Of a stretch of 5,809 nucleotides of DNA, positions 4,664 to 5,809 are shown piece after piece. The DNA lies in NCBI GenBank assembly GCA_030624785.1, contig JAUXJK010000147.1, positions 1 through 5,809 on the forward strand, written 5' to 3'. Source of the DNA: Actinomycetes bacterium (GTDB lineage Bacteria; Actinomycetota; Thermoleophilia; Gaiellales; Gaiellaceae). Under the pieces are notes generated by a model, which did no database searches, was not told where the DNA came from, and saw only the letters and a program-made list of their open reading frames with translations. The position numbers were made by a program, and so were the translations under genes. The first letter of the stretch is position 1, and each line of letters starts with the position of its first letter.

Positions 4664-5809
4664 ATGAGACGCTATCTAGCCATCACCGGGCTGCTGGGAC
4701 TTGCCGTCGCGACATTCGTCGCGGTGACCACGCTTGCCTTCTCTGCGCCTGCCGACGTTGCCCAGAAGAGGGCGGAGGCAGAGCGCGTCCTCGCCGAAAT
4801 TCAGGAGCTCGACGGACGGCTCGGTCTGGCGATCGAGAACTACAACGGAGCAAACCTCAAGCTCACTGATATTGACGAGCGGCTTGTGGCGACGAGCGAG
4901 CGTCTCGACATAGCTCGTACGAGCAGTCGAGTAGCTCAGACTCGGCTGGCCGAACGGCTCCGAGCGCTGTACATGGGAAACGAAGCATCCTCACTCGAAG
5001 TGATGCTCGGTGCCGCGAGTGTGAACGACCTCATGGATCGGATGACGACCGTCCGGCATGTTTCCGCTCGAGACACCGATCTTGTCGAGATGGCCCGCGG
5101 CGCGCGCAAGGAGACGGGCCAAAGGGAGCAGAAGCTGCAAGGCGCACGCGACAGTCAGGAGCTAGTCGTTGGCGAACGTGACCAGAAACAGCGGGAGATC
5201 GAGAGCCTCATCGCGGAGCGCGAGAGACTCGCAGCCTCTATCGAGGGCGAGCTTGCTGTCCTGATTGAGGAAGAGGCAGCGCGGCAGGTGCAGTTGAAGA
5301 TCGATGCGGAGCGACGGCTTTCTGCTCAGCGGGACGAGCGCGAGCGAGGTCGCTCAGCTGCGCAGTCCGCTTCGGCTGCCTCGAATAACGAACAGGCTCC
5401 TGCCTCACAGACTGCGCCGGCCTCGACGTCGGCATCGCCCGCGCCCGCACCTGCGCCCGCACCTGTTCCTCCACCCCCGCCGTCGAAATACACCGGCGTA
5501 GTCGGGACTGCAATGACGCTTCTCGGGATCCCCTACGTATGGGGCGGTTCGTCACCGTCTGGCGGGTTCGACTGCTCCGGTTTCGTCTTGTACGTCTACG
5601 CGCAGCACGGTGTGAGTCTTCCCCACCACGCTGCAACGCAATACACTTACGGCACTCCCGTGTCTCGGGGCGCTCTGCAACCCGGTGACCTCGTCTTCTT
5701 CAACGGACTCGGTCACAACGGGATCTACATCGGCAACGATCAGTTCATCCACTCGCCGCATACCGGCGACGTAGTGAAGATTTCGAGCCTGAACGACTCA
5801 TGGTATGCC
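4664..5809 (+). CDS. exported coiled-coil NlpC/P60 peptidoglycan endopeptidase, 3' end cut by the window edge
   Basis: 382 codons are visible from the ATG at 4664 with no stop; the NlpC/P60 fold normally ends a few residues further on. Domains: Sec signal 1-30 (MRRY, hydrophobic core, likely cleavage after A-P-A30); coiled coil of about 32-235, rich in Glu/Arg/Gln, with R100-ALYM and SLEVMLGAAS as in PcsB/CwlO/RipC hydrolases; Ala/Ser/Pro linker of about 236-275 with an (AP)n run; NlpC/P60 domain from about 276. The catalytic triad is visible: C304 in GFDCSGF, H351 in GHNGIYIG, and H363 in FIHSPHTG. Supporting family blocks are PYVWGG, LPHHAATQY and LQPGDLVFF. Such enzymes cut stem peptides, typically between D-Glu and the diamino acid, to allow wall growth or daughter-cell separation. 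The coiled-coil half is paralogous to that of the divergent 3D-domain protein. Its ribosome binding site is in a hairpin. Confidence 0.95.
   Translation, partial: MRRYLAITGLLGLAVATFVAVTTLAFSAPADVAQKRAEAERVLAEIQELDGRLGLAIENYNGANLKLTDIDERLVATSERLDIARTSSRVAQTRLAERLRALYMGNEASSLEVMLGAASVNDLMDRMTTVRHVSARDTDLVEMARGARKETGQREQKLQGARDSQELVVGERDQKQREIESLIAERERLAASIEGELAVLIEEEAARQVQLKIDAERRLSAQRDERERGRSAAQSASAASNNEQAPASQTAPASTSASPAPAPAPAPVPPPPPSKYTGVVGTAMTLLGIPYVWGGSSPSGGFDCSGFVLYVYAQHGVSLPHHAATQYTYGTPVSRGALQPGDLVFFNGLGHNGIYIGNDQFIHSPHTGDVVKISSLNDSWYA
5441..5464 (+). repeat. 12-bp tandem repeat coding for the Ala-Pro linker
   Basis: GCGCCCGCACCT occurs twice in exact tandem (5441-5452, 5453-5464), encoding APAPAPAP (residues 260-267) in the linker between coiled coil and NlpC/P60 domain. 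Such a repeat can expand or contract by slippage without breaking frame, changing linker length. Confidence 0.7.

Noticed and set aside
4368..4667. Possible small plus-strand gene across the divergent gap
   Set aside because: It lies largely antisense to the 3D-domain signal peptide region, has no ribosome binding site or family resemblance, and overlaps the promoter region and the NlpC/P60 start.
1..5809. Defence system, phage or mobile element
   Set aside because: No transposase, integrase, toxin-antitoxin, CRISPR repeats or terminal repeats were found; all genes fit ordinary chromosomal housekeeping and cell-wall functions.

Overview
The window reads as chromosomal DNA from a high-GC Gram-positive bacterium, most likely an actinomycetote. 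The G/C-rich third codon positions, GTG/TTG starts, Sec-exported peptidoglycan enzymes with Ala/Pro/Ser/Thr linkers and the absence of outer-membrane features all point that way. A deep-branching class such as Thermoleophilia would fit, but that is a guess from general flavour, not a computed placement. I see no mobile element, CRISPR array, tRNA or rRNA.

Layout: (1) Positions 1-1640 (+) hold the C-terminal four fifths of the NAD-dependent DNA ligase LigA; its start and KxDG adenylation lysine lie off the left edge. (2) A 36-base convergent gap follows, holding only a small hairpin. (3) Positions 4484-1677 (-) form a tight three-gene operon. It runs from an exported coiled-coil protein ending in a 3D (Asp-Asp-Asp) domain, through a short LuxR-type regulator whose ATG overlaps the previous stop as ATGA, to a D-alanyl-D-alanine carboxypeptidase/endopeptidase (PBP4, peptidase S13) that begins 4 bases after the regulator's stop. 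(4) A 179-base divergent control region (4485-4663) carries repeated TGTTAG elements and a perfect hairpin that buries a ribosome binding site. (5) Positions 4664-5809 (+) hold an exported coiled-coil NlpC/P60 endopeptidase, cut by the right edge probably a few residues before its end. It has no stop in the window, so a search for closed ORFs would miss it.

The main biological story is a cell-wall remodelling locus. The two divergent genes are paralogues in their N-terminal coiled-coil half (shared RALYM and SLEV-LGA motifs, as in PcsB/CwlO/RipC-type hydrolases) but carry different C-terminal domains: a 3D/MltA-like double-psi barrel, presumed glycan-strand acting, against an NlpC/P60 cysteine peptidase that cuts stem peptides. 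A third enzyme (PBP4) trims or cuts peptide cross-links, and a regulator lies within the operon. My inference is a coordinated module for septal or peripheral peptidoglycan opening, with a shared intergenic control region and possible translational gating of the NlpC/P60 enzyme. The individual families are known. The arrangement, the RBS-sequestering hairpin, the half-receiver LuxR protein and the shortened PBP4 are what deserve a second look.
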